Below are positions 8,102-16,830 of a stretch of 64,000 nucleotides of DNA, one piece after another. The notes under the pieces are model-generated. The model worked only from the letters and a program-made list of their open reading frames with translations. It searched no databases and was not told where the DNA came from. The DNA lies in assembly GCF_022701295.1 (NCBI RefSeq), contig NZ_CP033204.1, forward strand, positions 992,001-1,056,000, read 5' to 3'. How positions within the stretch are numbered: position 1 is the first letter of the stretch; each line of letters begins with the position of its first letter. The DNA is from Sphingopyxis sp. YF1. Its GTDB lineage: Bacteria; Pseudomonadota; Alphaproteobacteria; Sphingomonadales; Sphingomonadaceae. The position numbers were made by a program, and so were the translations under genes.

Positions 8102-9487
8102 GTGTTCCGGGTGTCGGAACCAGCCTCTTCCAGCATCGACAAGGACGCCCGGATCGCCGAGCTCGAAGCCGCTCTCGCGGCCCGCGATACGCTGATCGAT
8201 ACCCTCCGCCACCAGCTCGCTCAGCTTCGCCGCATGACCTTCGGCCAGTCGTCGGAGAAGCTCGCGCTGCAGATCGAACAGCTCGAGCTTGCCCTGGAAG
8301 AGCTCGAAGGCGAAGCCGAAGTCGCCGACAGCCGGACGACCGAACGGGCATCCGCAGAGCGACCCTCACCGGTGCGCGCCTTGCCCGATCATCTACCGCG
8401 CGCTGAACGGCGGATCGAGCCCGAGGCCGGCAGTTGCACCTGTCCCGATTGCGGCGGCGCGCTGCGCCCGCTCGGGCAGGACAGCGACGAGCAGCTCGAC
8501 GTCGCACCGGTCCAGTGGCGCGTTATCCGCACCGTGCGGCCCAAGTATAGCTGCCGCGCCTGCGACAGGATCGTCCAGGCACCGGCGCCGGTGAAGGCCA
8601 TAGCACGCGGCAAGGCGAGCTTCGCGACGCTCGCCCATGTCGTCGTGAACAAGTTCGATCACCATCTGCCCCTCTATCGCCAGGCAGAGATGATGGCGGC
8701 GCAGGGCATCGACATCGATCGTTCGACCCTCGCCGGATGGGCGGGCCAGGCCGCGCATCTGCTCGATCCCATCGTGAGCCGCATCCGCGAGGAAGGACTG
8801 AAGGCCGCCAAGCTCCACACCGACGACACGCCGGTGCCGATGCTCGTGCCCGGCAAGGGCCGTACCGCGCAGGCGCGGCTCTGGGCCTATGTCGTCGATG
8901 ATCGTGCATCGGGCGCCGCCACCCCGGCGCTCGCCTGGTATCGGTTCACTCCCGATCGCAGCGGCATCCATCCGCAGAGCGAGCTGGGGCCGTTCACCGG
9001 CCTCCTCCAGGCCGACGGCTATGCCGGATATGAGAAGCTGTACGAGGGAGGTCGCATCCAGGAGGTCGCCTGCTGGGCGCACTTTCGTCGCAAGATCTTC
9101 GAGTGCCACCAGACGAGTCCGACGCCACTCACCACCGACCTGCTCGATCGTATCGCCGGCCTCTACCGGATCGAAGAGGACGTCCGCGGCCAGCCACCCG
9201 ATGTCCGGCGCCGGCACCGACAAGAGCAGGCAAGGTCCCAGATCGACGCGCTTCGCGGCGCGATCGACGACGCCCTGCGCCGCCTGTCGCCCAAGTCGGC
9301 GATGGCCAAGGCGCTCGCCTATGGCCGTAAGCGCTGGGATGCGCTGACCCGCTACACGGGCGAGGGCAGACCACGCTTACGAACCGCCTACACGCTTGGC
9401 ATGATCGAAAGAGGCGGCCGCCAAGGCGTCGCAGCAGCATTGAAAACACGGTGGGGTACCTCGGAGTTCATTTGGAAGATGCGCTGA
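8102..9487 (+). pseudogene. tnpC: IS66 transposase TnpC, C-terminally disrupted
   Basis: The first 420 or so residues are a normal IS66 transposase: an N-terminal coiled coil, a CPDCG...CRAC zinc-binding region, then the DDE-type core (LHTDDTPVPML, LQADGYAGY, CWAHFRRKIFE). The C-terminal block expected after ALTRYTGEGR, including the conserved ENAIRP-like segment with the catalytic glutamate, is absent. The reading frame instead continues through unrelated sequence (RTAYTLGMIERGG...) into the tail of an integrase gene, read in another frame. The encoded transposase should be inactive. The start is GTG at 8102, with a second GTG nine bases later. Confidence 0.85.
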
Positions 9488-9513
9488 CGTTGGCGGAAGG
9501 CATCGAAGTCTGA
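9439..9513 (+). pseudogene. 3' tail of a small tyrosine recombinase gene
   Basis: One frame reads IENTVGYLGVHLEDALTLAE and ends GIEV-stop. It matches the end of the intact recombinase at 36717-37346 over 75 bp with 12 differences, and the last 24 bp are identical. Nothing recognisable of the rest of the gene is present. It is read through in another frame by the broken tnpC. A palindromic repeat follows about 50 bp downstream, as it does after the intact gene. Confidence 0.85.
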
Positions 9514-9560
9514 CGTGTCGATTTGAACACCCTGAGGCGGAGCGCTCTGACGTGTAGCTG

Positions 9561-9612
9561 AACGTCCGCTCTGCTTGTTTGGACGCCAAAAGCGGCCAGT
9601 CAGCAAACGGCC
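9561..9612. repeat. Dispersed palindromic repeat, copy a
   Basis: Starts AACGTCCGCT and ends in an AAGCGG...AAACGGCC arm. The AGCGGA/TCCGCT-type complementarity around a roughly 20-base centre suggests a stem-loop. Related copies lie at 18618, 34043, 37395, 39071 and 50410, with a probable inverted one near 36635. Confidence 0.6.
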
Positions 9613-9706
9613 ATGAGGAGTTGGACGAGTCCTCCATTTAGCACAGTCTTTCGGCCTGGGTTGCTGCAAGCGCAGAATTGCCGCATGATCGCGGTGGGAG
9701 GGGCCT

Positions 9707-11164
9707 ATGATACTCGCAGCGCTTGCAGCCACTGTCGCGACCTTCCAATCGGCGCCCTGCCGCCTCGAGAACGTGCCGGCGGGGTATGAGAAGAAGCACG
9801 GGATCGAATGCGGATGGATCTCTGTTCCGCGTGATCACGGTAAAACTGACGGTAAGTCGATCCGTCTCTGGGTCGCCCGCGTACGAGGTACGGGAACGGC
9901 GCGACTTGCCGACCCGGTTCTCTATATAAACGGCGGCCCGGGTATTGCCACCGTCGACAGTATGCTGCCTCATCTTGAAGAGAGCCAGTCGGCGGCGCTC
10001 CTGCGCGAGGGCCGCGATTTGATTCTGTTCGATCAGCGCGGTTCAGGCCGGTCGGAAGAACGGCTTTGCCCCGACCTTGCTGGTCGCCTCAATGAAATCG
10101 CGTCGCAGGGACTGGCGCCAGCCGGCCAAAGTGAGCGCGAGCTGGCCGCATTCGCCGACTGTAAGGCGAGCCTGGAAACCGAGGGGATCAATCTCGGCGC
10201 GTACAGCACGCGCACGACGGTCAGGGACATGGACGTGATTCGGCGCGCCATGGGGGTGGAGCAATGGAATCTTGCTGCCATCTCCTATGGTACGCTGGTG
10301 GCGCTGGATGCCATGCGCGTTTCGCCGGGCTCGATACGATCGGTCATACTGAATTCGCCTTATCCGCCCAATAGTGCATCGTGGGCCGAGCAGATAACTG
10401 CGGTGGGTGCCGGATTCGCGGCGATTGATCGCGAGTGCGCGGCGCAACCTTCGTGTCGCGCGCGGTTCGGCGCGCTGGGTATGAAGCTTGAGGAAACATT
10501 GGCGCGGCTGGAAAACACTCCCCTTCAAGACGGTGACAAGCGTATCACCGGGCGCCAGTTCATGAAGGCCCTCTGGCCTTTGGCGGTCCGCTCTGCGACG
10601 GTGAAATATGTTCCATTGGCCATAGACCGTGCGCATTCGGGGGATACCGAGCTCGTCAAAAAGATCGTTGCTGCATTCGGAGGCGGAGGCAGCTTCGGAG
10701 ACTATTCCCCTGCGCAAGCGCACGCGATCATGTGCCCGGAAAGCGGACGAACGGCAGAGTGGTTCGCCCGTGCGCGCGAGCGCTATCCCGTGATCGCTGG
10801 GCAAGACCCTGATGACCGATGGGATCGCTTGTGTGCGACTTTCCGTCCCGGGTTCGTTGAGGCATCGTTTCTGGCGCCCGTAGAGAGCGACATCCCGACC
10901 CTGATATATTTCGGATCTTTCGATCCGGCCACCCCTGAGATCGACGCTTATCAGACCGCGCGCCTTCTCTCTCGCGCGACCCTAATCGGCGTAAGCGGGG
11001 CATCGCATGGGCCGATGGTGGTGGATGCCTGTACCTCGGATATCGCAAGGTCATTCCTCGCTACGCCGCGCGCCAACATTGATCGGACCTGTATCGCTCG
11101 ACGGTCCGCCATTGCATTCGCAACTGACGGTCTGGATGAGTTGTTGTCGCCGAATAAAGAGTAG
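9707..11164 (+). CDS. Secreted alpha/beta hydrolase, tripeptidyl-aminopeptidase-like
   Basis: 485 residues with a short hydrophobic N-terminus suggesting export. The oxyanion-hole motif NGGPG is at 75-79 and DQRGSGRS at 109-116, both typical of the prolyl/tripeptidyl aminopeptidase branch of the alpha/beta hydrolases. The nucleophile is probably S193 in AISYGT, where the usual first glycine of GxSxG is replaced by alanine. A catalytic aspartate (GSFDPATP) and histidine (GASHGPM) follow near the C-terminus. The ATG is preceded by GGGAGG. The substrate is unknown. The gene stands alone, convergent with the ABC transporter operon. Confidence 0.82.
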   Translation: MILAALAATVATFQSAPCRLENVPAGYEKKHGIECGWISVPRDHGKTDGKSIRLWVARVRGTGTARLADPVLYINGGPGIATVDSMLPHLEESQSAALLREGRDLILFDQRGSGRSEERLCPDLAGRLNEIASQGLAPAGQSERELAAFADCKASLETEGINLGAYSTRTTVRDMDVIRRAMGVEQWNLAAISYGTLVALDAMRVSPGSIRSVILNSPYPPNSASWAEQITAVGAGFAAIDRECAAQPSCRARFGALGMKLEETLARLENTPLQDGDKRITGRQFMKALWPLAVRSATVKYVPLAIDRAHSGDTELVKKIVAAFGGGGSFGDYSPAQAHAIMCPESGRTAEWFARARERYPVIAGQDPDDRWDRLCATFRPGFVEASFLAPVESDIPTLIYFGSFDPATPEIDAYQTARLLSRATLIGVSGASHGPMVVDACTSDIARSFLATPRANIDRTCIARRSAIAFATDGLDELLSPNKE

Positions 11165-11307
11165 CGTCACCTCTGCGGAGCTACCGCAGATGATGCCGCG
11201 GCGATCTCGACTCCCTGAGGTCTGCTTAAGAACGCGTCTCGGATGTCAGCGATCTTAGGCTCTCGACTGAAAGCTTCCGACCGTTAATGGCCAGTCGTGG
11301 CTCTCCG

Positions 11308-12006
11308 TCATCGCTCGGTACGATCAGCACTCACCTTTCCGTCCAGAATTTCGATGCGCCGGTCGCACTGCGCTGCGATACGCTCGTCATGCGTTGAAAT
11401 CAGAAAGCTGGTGCCGGTTTCCGAATTGATGCGTCGTAGCAATTCCATCACGAGGTCGGAGGATTCGCGGTCGAGATTTCCCGTGGGTTCATCGGCGAGC
11501 ACAAGCGCCGGTTCGTTGATCAGCGCACGCGCCACCGCGACGCGCTGGCGCTGGCCACCCGAGAGTGCGGCAGGCCGGTAATCGCGGCGATGAGCGAGGC
11601 CGACCGCGTCGAGCAGTTCGGCCGCCCTTTGGCGCATCGCCCGGGTCTCGCGGCCAGCGGCGGCGGCCGCAGGCATCATGACATTTTCGAGCGCTGACAG
11701 GTCCGGGAGCAGGTGATGGAACTGGAACACGAAGCCGAGGCGCGTGCTCCTGAATACGGTGCGCTCGGCGTCGGAGGCCACGGACAGGTCGACGCCGAGC
11801 ATCGCATGCTTGCCGCCCGTCGCGCGCATCAAGGTGCCAAGGATGTTGAGCAAGGTGCTTTTGCCCGACCCCGACGGACCGAGCAGAGCCACCATTTCAC
11901 CCGGCGATATCGCGAGATCGACGCCCTTGAGAACCTGCACCTCATTCTCGCCGCTGCCGAAGCTCTTGGTAAGTGCTTCGACGATCAGGATCGAGGCCGC
12001 GGTCAT
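11308..12006 (-). CDS. ABC transporter ATP-binding protein, LolD/MacB type
   Basis: 232 residues. Walker A GPSGSGKS, Q-loop FQFHHLLPDLSALENV, signature LSGGQRQRVAVARAL and Walker B LVLADEPTGNLD are all intact. This type powers FtsX-like permeases that work from the periplasmic side (LolD, MacB). Its ATG overlaps the permease stop by ATGA, so it is the last gene of the operon mipA-like, adaptor, permease, ATPase, all on the minus strand. Confidence 0.93.
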   Translation of the reverse strand: MTAASILIVEALTKSFGSGENEVQVLKGVDLAISPGEMVALLGPSGSGKSTLLNILGTLMRATGGKHAMLGVDLSVASDAERTVFRSTRLGFVFQFHHLLPDLSALENVMMPAAAAAGRETRAMRQRAAELLDAVGLAHRRDYRPAALSGGQRQRVAVARALINEPALVLADEPTGNLDRESSDLVMELLRRINSETGTSFLISTHDERIAAQCDRRIEILDGKVSADRTER

Positions 12007-13208
12007 GCGCCGATCGCTTCCACCGGGTCGATCCGCGCGGCGCGGCGGGCAGGAAGCAGCGACGCCAGCATTGCGGCGAGCGAGGTCAGCAGGATTGCCA
12101 GCAGGAAATCTCCCTGGTTGCGGTCGATGGGGAGGGCGCCGCTCTCGATTTCGCTGACCGGGGGAAAGGGGAGCAGCGCGAGCCACGCGATCGAGGCGCC
12201 GACCACACCGCCAACGAGCCCGAGCAGCGTGCCCTCGATGACATAGATGGAGACAACGAGGCGCTTGGTGGCACCCATTGCGCGCATGATCCCGATCTCC
12301 GCCTGGCGCCGCGCGATCGACAGCAGCATCGCGCTGGCGATGCCGACGATGATCGTGACGAGCGCAAAGCTCTTGATGATCAGCCCCGTTCGCGCCTGGG
12401 CGTCGAGACCTTCGAAGAGCTGGCTGTTTTCGCTCGTCCACGGGATCGCATCGAGCCCCGTCGAGCGGCGGAGGCGCGCGGCGATCGCATCGGCGTCGGT
12501 CGCAGGGTTTACCTTGACCTCGATCCGCGTGACGCCGGTCGGGAGGTCGAACAGGGCGCGGGCCGCGGTAAAGTTCATATAGACCGCCTGCCGGTCAGCG
12601 CTGCCGATGCCGAGCGTGAAAATCCCCTGGACCCGGAGCGAGCGCGAGCGGCCACGGTCCGACGCGATCCGAATGACCTGTCCGGCGCGCAGGTCGAGAT
12701 GGCGGGCAAGGCGGCTGCCGATCAGGATGCCGTCGGGCGGCAGATCGGCGGTGCCGCTGACGACGGCGCCGGCGATGTCTGCTATGGCCGACAGCTTGTC
12801 GGGCGTCACGCCGACCACGCCGACCGGCGCGACCGCTTGGCCGCGCTCGATGAAGGCGCCGCCGGTGATTTGCGGGGACACGGCGGTGACCTTCCCCGTT
12901 CCTTCGATGACCGCGATCAGCGGTTCCCACACCGGAATCTGGTCGCGGCGTCCAAGGTCCTTCTGGCGCACGCGCTGGACGGCGTCGCCCGCCGCGATGG
13001 GAAGCGGGCCGCGCTCGGGCGCTTCGAGCACGATGTGCGGGATGCTGCCGACCGTCCGGGCGGTCAGCAGCTCTGCGAGGCCCCCGATCAGCGCGCTCAT
13101 GAAGACGAACACGCTCACGCCCAGCGCAACGCCGGTCACGAGCAGCGCGGTCTGGCCACGATGCGACAGGAGATGCCTGACCGCCAGTTTGAATGCATAG
13201 GGCGACAC
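12003..13208 (-). CDS. FtsX-family ABC permease (MacB-like)
   Basis: 401 residues with the MacB/FtsX layout: one N-terminal membrane segment (ALLVTGVALGVSVFVFMSAL), a large periplasmic domain (about 60-270), and three C-terminal membrane segments ending with LLPARRAARIDPVEAIGA. The start is GTG at 13208, two bases beyond the adaptor stop. It partners with the adjacent ATPase and adaptor. The substrate cannot be told from sequence; macrolides, lipoproteins, lipids or small secreted molecules are known for relatives. Confidence 0.9.
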   Translation of the reverse strand: MSPYAFKLAVRHLLSHRGQTALLVTGVALGVSVFVFMSALIGGLAELLTARTVGSIPHIVLEAPERGPLPIAAGDAVQRVRQKDLGRRDQIPVWEPLIAVIEGTGKVTAVSPQITGGAFIERGQAVAPVGVVGVTPDKLSAIADIAGAVVSGTADLPPDGILIGSRLARHLDLRAGQVIRIASDRGRSRSLRVQGIFTLGIGSADRQAVYMNFTAARALFDLPTGVTRIEVKVNPATDADAIAARLRRSTGLDAIPWTSENSQLFEGLDAQARTGLIIKSFALVTIIVGIASAMLLSIARRQAEIGIMRAMGATKRLVVSIYVIEGTLLGLVGGVVGASIAWLALLPFPPVSEIESGALPIDRNQGDFLLAILLTSLAAMLASLLPARRAARIDPVEAIGA

Positions 13209-13209
13209 G

Positions 13210-14259
13210 TCAGTCGGCCGCGCGCACTTTGTCGCCGGGAGCTGCGGCGGAAGGGTCGAGCAGGATGCGCTCGCCGGCGGAGAGGCCCGCCGTCACGATC
13301 ACCTTTTCGGACGGCCAGTCGATAAAGCGGACGCTGCGTTCGGCGACGACGCCGTCGCGGCCGAGCAGGCGCACCCGCGCGCCGTCGGCGGCTTGGACGA
13401 TGGCACTGCGCGGAATACTGATTGCGCGCTCGCGCCGCTCGATCGTCAGATCGACCGACACCGTCAGGCCCGAGGGGACGACGACATCGGCGGCGTCGAG
13501 CCTGAGCCGGACTTCCCGCGCGCCCGTCTCGGGATCGATGCGCGGTTCGACATGCGCGACCCGCGCCGTCCGCATGCCCAGTTCGGGGATCATGACCTTG
13601 GCGGCCATGCCGGGCCGGATCGTTGTCGAATAAAGCTCGTCAACCTCTATCCGGATTTCCGGGTTCGCAAGGTCGGCGAGCCGGTAGATCACCGATTCTG
13701 CTCCAACGGCCTGTCCCGGATCAACCGGGCGCTCGAGGATTACGCCGCTGAACGGCGCCCTCAAAGTGCGGCGATCGCGCAACTCGCGGGCTTGGACGAC
13801 GCTCGCCTCGCGCCGCTTTAGCTCGCGGTCGCCTTCGGTCACAGCGAGCCGCCGCTGTTCGACCTCGCGACGGGTGGTGAACTGACCCAGCGCCTCGAAC
13901 CGAGCGAGGTCGCGCCGTGCTTGCGCGACGACCGCTCGCTGGGTCTGGACGGACGCTTCGGCTTCGGTAATCGCAGCGGTTTCGGGGCCATCGTCGATGC
14001 GGGCCAGTATCTGTCCCTGGCTGACGCGGTCGCCGACGTCAAAGGGCAGCGCCACAAGTTCGCCCCCCGCAGTAGGCCGGATGTCGATTTCGAGCCGTGG
14101 ACGAACCCGCCCGTTGAGTGCGAGCACCCGCTCGGCAGGGGCGACGGTGACGGTGAGGACCGGAACGTCCTCGTCGCGTGGAGCCAGAAGCCAGACTGCC
14201 GTCAGCGCAAGCAGCAAACCGGCCAGGGCGCCGACGAACCATTTGGTTTTGCTAGCCAT
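13210..14259 (-). CDS. Periplasmic adaptor (HlyD/MacA-type membrane fusion protein)
   Basis: 349 residues. One N-terminal membrane segment (residues 7-26) is followed by a split biotinyl-lipoyl-like domain (RPTAGGELVALPFDVGDRVSQGQILARIDD and RTLRAPFSGVILERPVDPGQAV), a coiled-coil hairpin (about 95-160) and beta-barrel domains. It should link the FtsX permease to an outer-membrane partner. No TolC-like gene is in this operon. The upstream gene encodes a MipA/OmpV-type beta-barrel instead. Confidence 0.9.
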   Translation of the reverse strand: MASKTKWFVGALAGLLLALTAVWLLAPRDEDVPVLTVTVAPAERVLALNGRVRPRLEIDIRPTAGGELVALPFDVGDRVSQGQILARIDDGPETAAITEAEASVQTQRAVVAQARRDLARFEALGQFTTRREVEQRRLAVTEGDRELKRREASVVQARELRDRRTLRAPFSGVILERPVDPGQAVGAESVIYRLADLANPEIRIEVDELYSTTIRPGMAAKVMIPELGMRTARVAHVEPRIDPETGAREVRLRLDAADVVVPSGLTVSVDLTIERRERAISIPRSAIVQAADGARVRLLGRDGVVAERSVRFIDWPSEKVIVTAGLSAGERILLDPSAAAPGDKVRAAD

Positions 14260-14321
14260 CGCCGTTCCATGTCATGTCGAGGAGGTCCCGCCAAGTCTCG
14301 CGACGAATGCGGAAGCGTCGG

Positions 14322-15167
14322 TCAAAAACTATATGCGATGCCGCCAGCCGCAAAGAACTGGTTCGGGGTGCCCGTATCGACGACGATCGGGCTGGCCGCG
14401 ATATCGCCCTGCAATCTTTTATAGCTGGCGATGCCGAACAGCGACCAGCGGCTTCCCGGACGCCCGATCGAACGGGTAACAAGCATATTGGCGCCGATGC
14501 TCGCCAGTCCGCCCTTCGCTCGATAGGCGGCGAGGCCGCTCGCGGCCGCGCCGCCCAAGGTCACACCGAAATTATAGTCGGCATAGCCGCCACCGACGAA
14601 CTCGCTGGTCAGGGCTGCTCGCACAAAGGCGCGCTTGCTCGCCAGTCGGCTGTATTCCACGGAGGGGCTGACGATGTGACTGCTGTGGGCGCCTGCGACA
14701 TCCCACGCAGCGGTGACGGCCAGCGCGAGGCGATCGGTGCGGTCGAACACCCCGCGCAGACCGATCGATCCGCGTAAGCCGAGTTCGACTGCGGTGTCGA
14801 GTTTTCCGAGCGCAGCGACGCGCGCGTCATCGACCCGGCTGGTCCGGTTGAGCCGGAGCCCGACTACAGGACCCAGTTCAAGGTCGATCTTGCGGGCGTC
14901 ACGGTTCGGGATCGCATCGACAAAGAGCTGCGGACCGTTCAACTGGAAATCATGGCCCGCGACGGTGCCGCTCAAAACCCCTCCCGGAATAATCTTATAA
15001 TCTCCCGAGCCATCGTAAGTTGGCGTGATACCGGCGCCGAGACCGAAGAGAATCCTGTCGCCCGCGGGTCGGGCGGACGCGGCGCTCTCGGGTCGTTCCT
15101 GCGCGGCGGCGGCGGTGGCCAACATTGTGGTCAGGATGCTGCCGATTATCCGGATGGCGCGTAACAT
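14322..15167 (-). CDS. MipA/OmpV-family outer-membrane protein
   Basis: 281 residues with a signal peptide (LTTMLATAAAAQ). The mature chain shows alternating beta-strand pattern and the GLGAGITPTYDGSGDYKIIPGG start typical of MipA/OmpV proteins, ending in an aromatic residue (IAYSF), as outer-membrane barrels do. It is the first gene of the export operon. A copy of the light-region motif lies about 75-95 bp upstream, so the whole operon may belong to that regulon. Confidence 0.85.
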   Translation of the reverse strand: MLRAIRIIGSILTTMLATAAAAQERPESAASARPAGDRILFGLGAGITPTYDGSGDYKIIPGGVLSGTVAGHDFQLNGPQLFVDAIPNRDARKIDLELGPVVGLRLNRTSRVDDARVAALGKLDTAVELGLRGSIGLRGVFDRTDRLALAVTAAWDVAGAHSSHIVSPSVEYSRLASKRAFVRAALTSEFVGGGYADYNFGVTLGGAAASGLAAYRAKGGLASIGANMLVTRSIGRPGSRWSLFGIASYKRLQGDIAASPIVVDTGTPNQFFAAGGIAYSF

Positions 15168-15243
15168 GAAATTCTCCGTGACAGGGGAAGGGGGAAGGGA
15201 GTTCTGCCGGTCATTGGTGCTGAGCGGGACAGGGGTGCCGCCG

Positions 15244-15263
15244 CAACATGTCCCTTTGGGCAG
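15244..15263 (+). promoter_or_regulatory. Light-region motif, site 1 (upstream of mipA-like operon)
   Basis: CAACATGTCCCTTTGGGCAG. It lies 77-96 bp upstream of the mipA-like start. The same sequence recurs almost unchanged at 17940, 21784 and 32549, and in weaker form at 25507, 27361 and 29733. Candidate binding site for the LOV-HTH regulators encoded nearby. Confidence 0.6.
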
Positions 15264-15310
15264 TTCGTCATCCTCGCTCGTGTCAAAAGATGCGCTCCGG
15301 CGTCATGCGC

Positions 15311-16792
15311 TCATCGCGCTTTCGCGTCGGCCGAGATGAGCGCGGCGGTCGCCTTGGCGCTGGCGACGACGCCCGGAATACCAGCCCCGGGGTGGGTGCC
15401 GGCGCCGACGAAGTAGAGATTGTCGATGACATCGTCGCGATTGTGCGTCCGGAAAAAGGCGCTTTGCGTCAGTGTCGGCGACAGGCTGAACGCGCTCCCC
15501 TGATGGGCGGCAAGGTCAGCGGCGAAGTCGTTGGGGGCATAGTGGTGACAGGTGACGATGCGGTCGGCGAGTCCTGGGAGCAGCCGCTTTTCGAGCATGT
15601 CGAGGATGCGAAGGGCAAGCCTGTCGCCTTCGACCGTCCAGTCGACCGGCGCGTGGCCGAGGTGCGGGACCGGAACAAGTGCATAAAGCGTGCTGTGGCC
15701 GGGCGGGGCAACCGATGGGTCGGTGGCGCTCGGATGATGCAGATAAAGTGCGAAATCGTCGGCGATTACGCCGCGCTTGTAGATGTCATCGAGCAGCGCG
15801 CGATAGCGCTCGCCGAAAAGGATCATATGGTGGGGCAAATCGGAAAACCGGCCACGAACTCCAAGGTGAAGCACGAAAAGGCTCGGTGTCCAGGACTTGC
15901 GTACGAGACGGCGCGCCGATCGAGCCCCACGGGGGTGATCGAGCAGGTCGCGGTAGCTATGCATGACGTCGGAATTGCAGGCGATCGCGCTCGCTTTGAG
16001 GCGCAGGCCGCTGGCAAGCGTGACTGCCGTACAGCGGTTGTCGTGCGTGTGTATCCGGGTAACGGCATCGCCCAGGATCGTGGTACCGCCCAGCCGTTCG
16101 AAACGGGTTGCCATGGCCGCGACGAGCCGGTTGGTGCCGCCGCGGGCATACCAGACGCCGCCGTCCTTCTCGAGCTTGTGGATCAGCGCGTAGATGGCGC
16201 TGGTCTCCAGCGGGTTGCCACCGACCAGCAGCGTATGGAAGGAGAAAGCTTCACGAAGCTTGTCGTTCGCAATGAAGTCGCTCACCCGCGCATATACCGA
16301 CTTCCATGCCCGTTGCCGCGCCAGCGCGGGCGCGGCCCTGAGCATCGACTTGAAATCGAGAAAGGCGACGGCGCCGAGCTTGACATATCCTTCGGCGTGG
16401 ACGGCAGCCGAATAATCCAGAAAGCGCTGGTATCCGGCGACATCCGCCGGGTTCAGCGCGGCAATTTCGCGCTCCAACGCGTTCTCGTCATTGCTGTAGT
16501 CGAAGGTCGTGCCATCGAGCCATTGCAGCCGATAGAAGGGCATGACGGGAAGCAGGTCGACATCGTCGGACAGGCGATGACCGGACAGATCCCATAATTC
16601 CGCCAGGCACGACGGATCGGTGATGACGGTCGGTCCAGCATCGAATGTGAAACCCTCGCGCTGCCAGACATAGGCTCGGCCGCCGGGACGGTCGCGCGCT
16701 TCGACGACCGTCGTGGAGATTCCGGCCGCCTGGAGCCGGATGGCAAGTGCCAGGCCGCCGATCCCGGCGCCGATGACGACGGCGTCTTTCAA
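15311..16792 (-). CDS. crtI: CrtI-type phytoene desaturase-like flavoprotein, copy 1
   Basis: About 493 residues. The N-terminal FAD-binding motif VIGAGIGGLALAIRLQAAG is followed by EARDRPGGRAYV, and the C-terminal CrtI signature GAGTHPGAGIPGVVASAKATA is intact. Bacterial CrtI introduces double bonds into phytoene to give neurosporene or lycopene. The start is TTG at 16792, with GAGGA eight bases upstream; an ATG at 16939 would overlap the preceding gene by over 100 bp and adds non-homologous sequence. Copy 2 at 29886-31448 is very similar along its whole length. No phytoene synthase or cyclase gene is in the window, so its substrate must come from elsewhere. Carotenoid desaturation is the likely but unproven role. 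Confidence 0.9.
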   Translation of the reverse strand: MKDAVVIGAGIGGLALAIRLQAAGISTTVVEARDRPGGRAYVWQREGFTFDAGPTVITDPSCLAELWDLSGHRLSDDVDLLPVMPFYRLQWLDGTTFDYSNDENALEREIAALNPADVAGYQRFLDYSAAVHAEGYVKLGAVAFLDFKSMLRAAPALARQRAWKSVYARVSDFIANDKLREAFSFHTLLVGGNPLETSAIYALIHKLEKDGGVWYARGGTNRLVAAMATRFERLGGTTILGDAVTRIHTHDNRCTAVTLASGLRLKASAIACNSDVMHSYRDLLDHPRGARSARRLVRKSWTPSLFVLHLGVRGRFSDLPHHMILFGERYRALLDDIYKRGVIADDFALYLHHPSATDPSVAPPGHSTLYALVPVPHLGHAPVDWTVEGDRLALRILDMLEKRLLPGLADRIVTCHHYAPNDFAADLAAHQGSAFSLSPTLTQSAFFRTHNRDDVIDNLYFVGAGTHPGAGIPGVVASAKATAALISADAKAR

Positions 16793-16830
16793 TATTCGAT
16801 CCTCGATGTCTGGAGTGGCTGGGGCGATGT

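Larger units (their letters stand above)
7210..9366 (+). mobile_element. IS66-family insertion sequence, right part lost
   Basis: The three IS66 genes (tnpA, tnpB, tnpC) are in standard order. The left end probably begins at GTAACCGTGGTG (7210), directly at the stop of the preceding gene. The right end is missing: tnpC homology stops near 9366, and about 70 bp later the sequence matches the end of a tyrosine recombinase gene. The element is therefore probably immobile. The right boundary is approximate. Confidence 0.8.
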
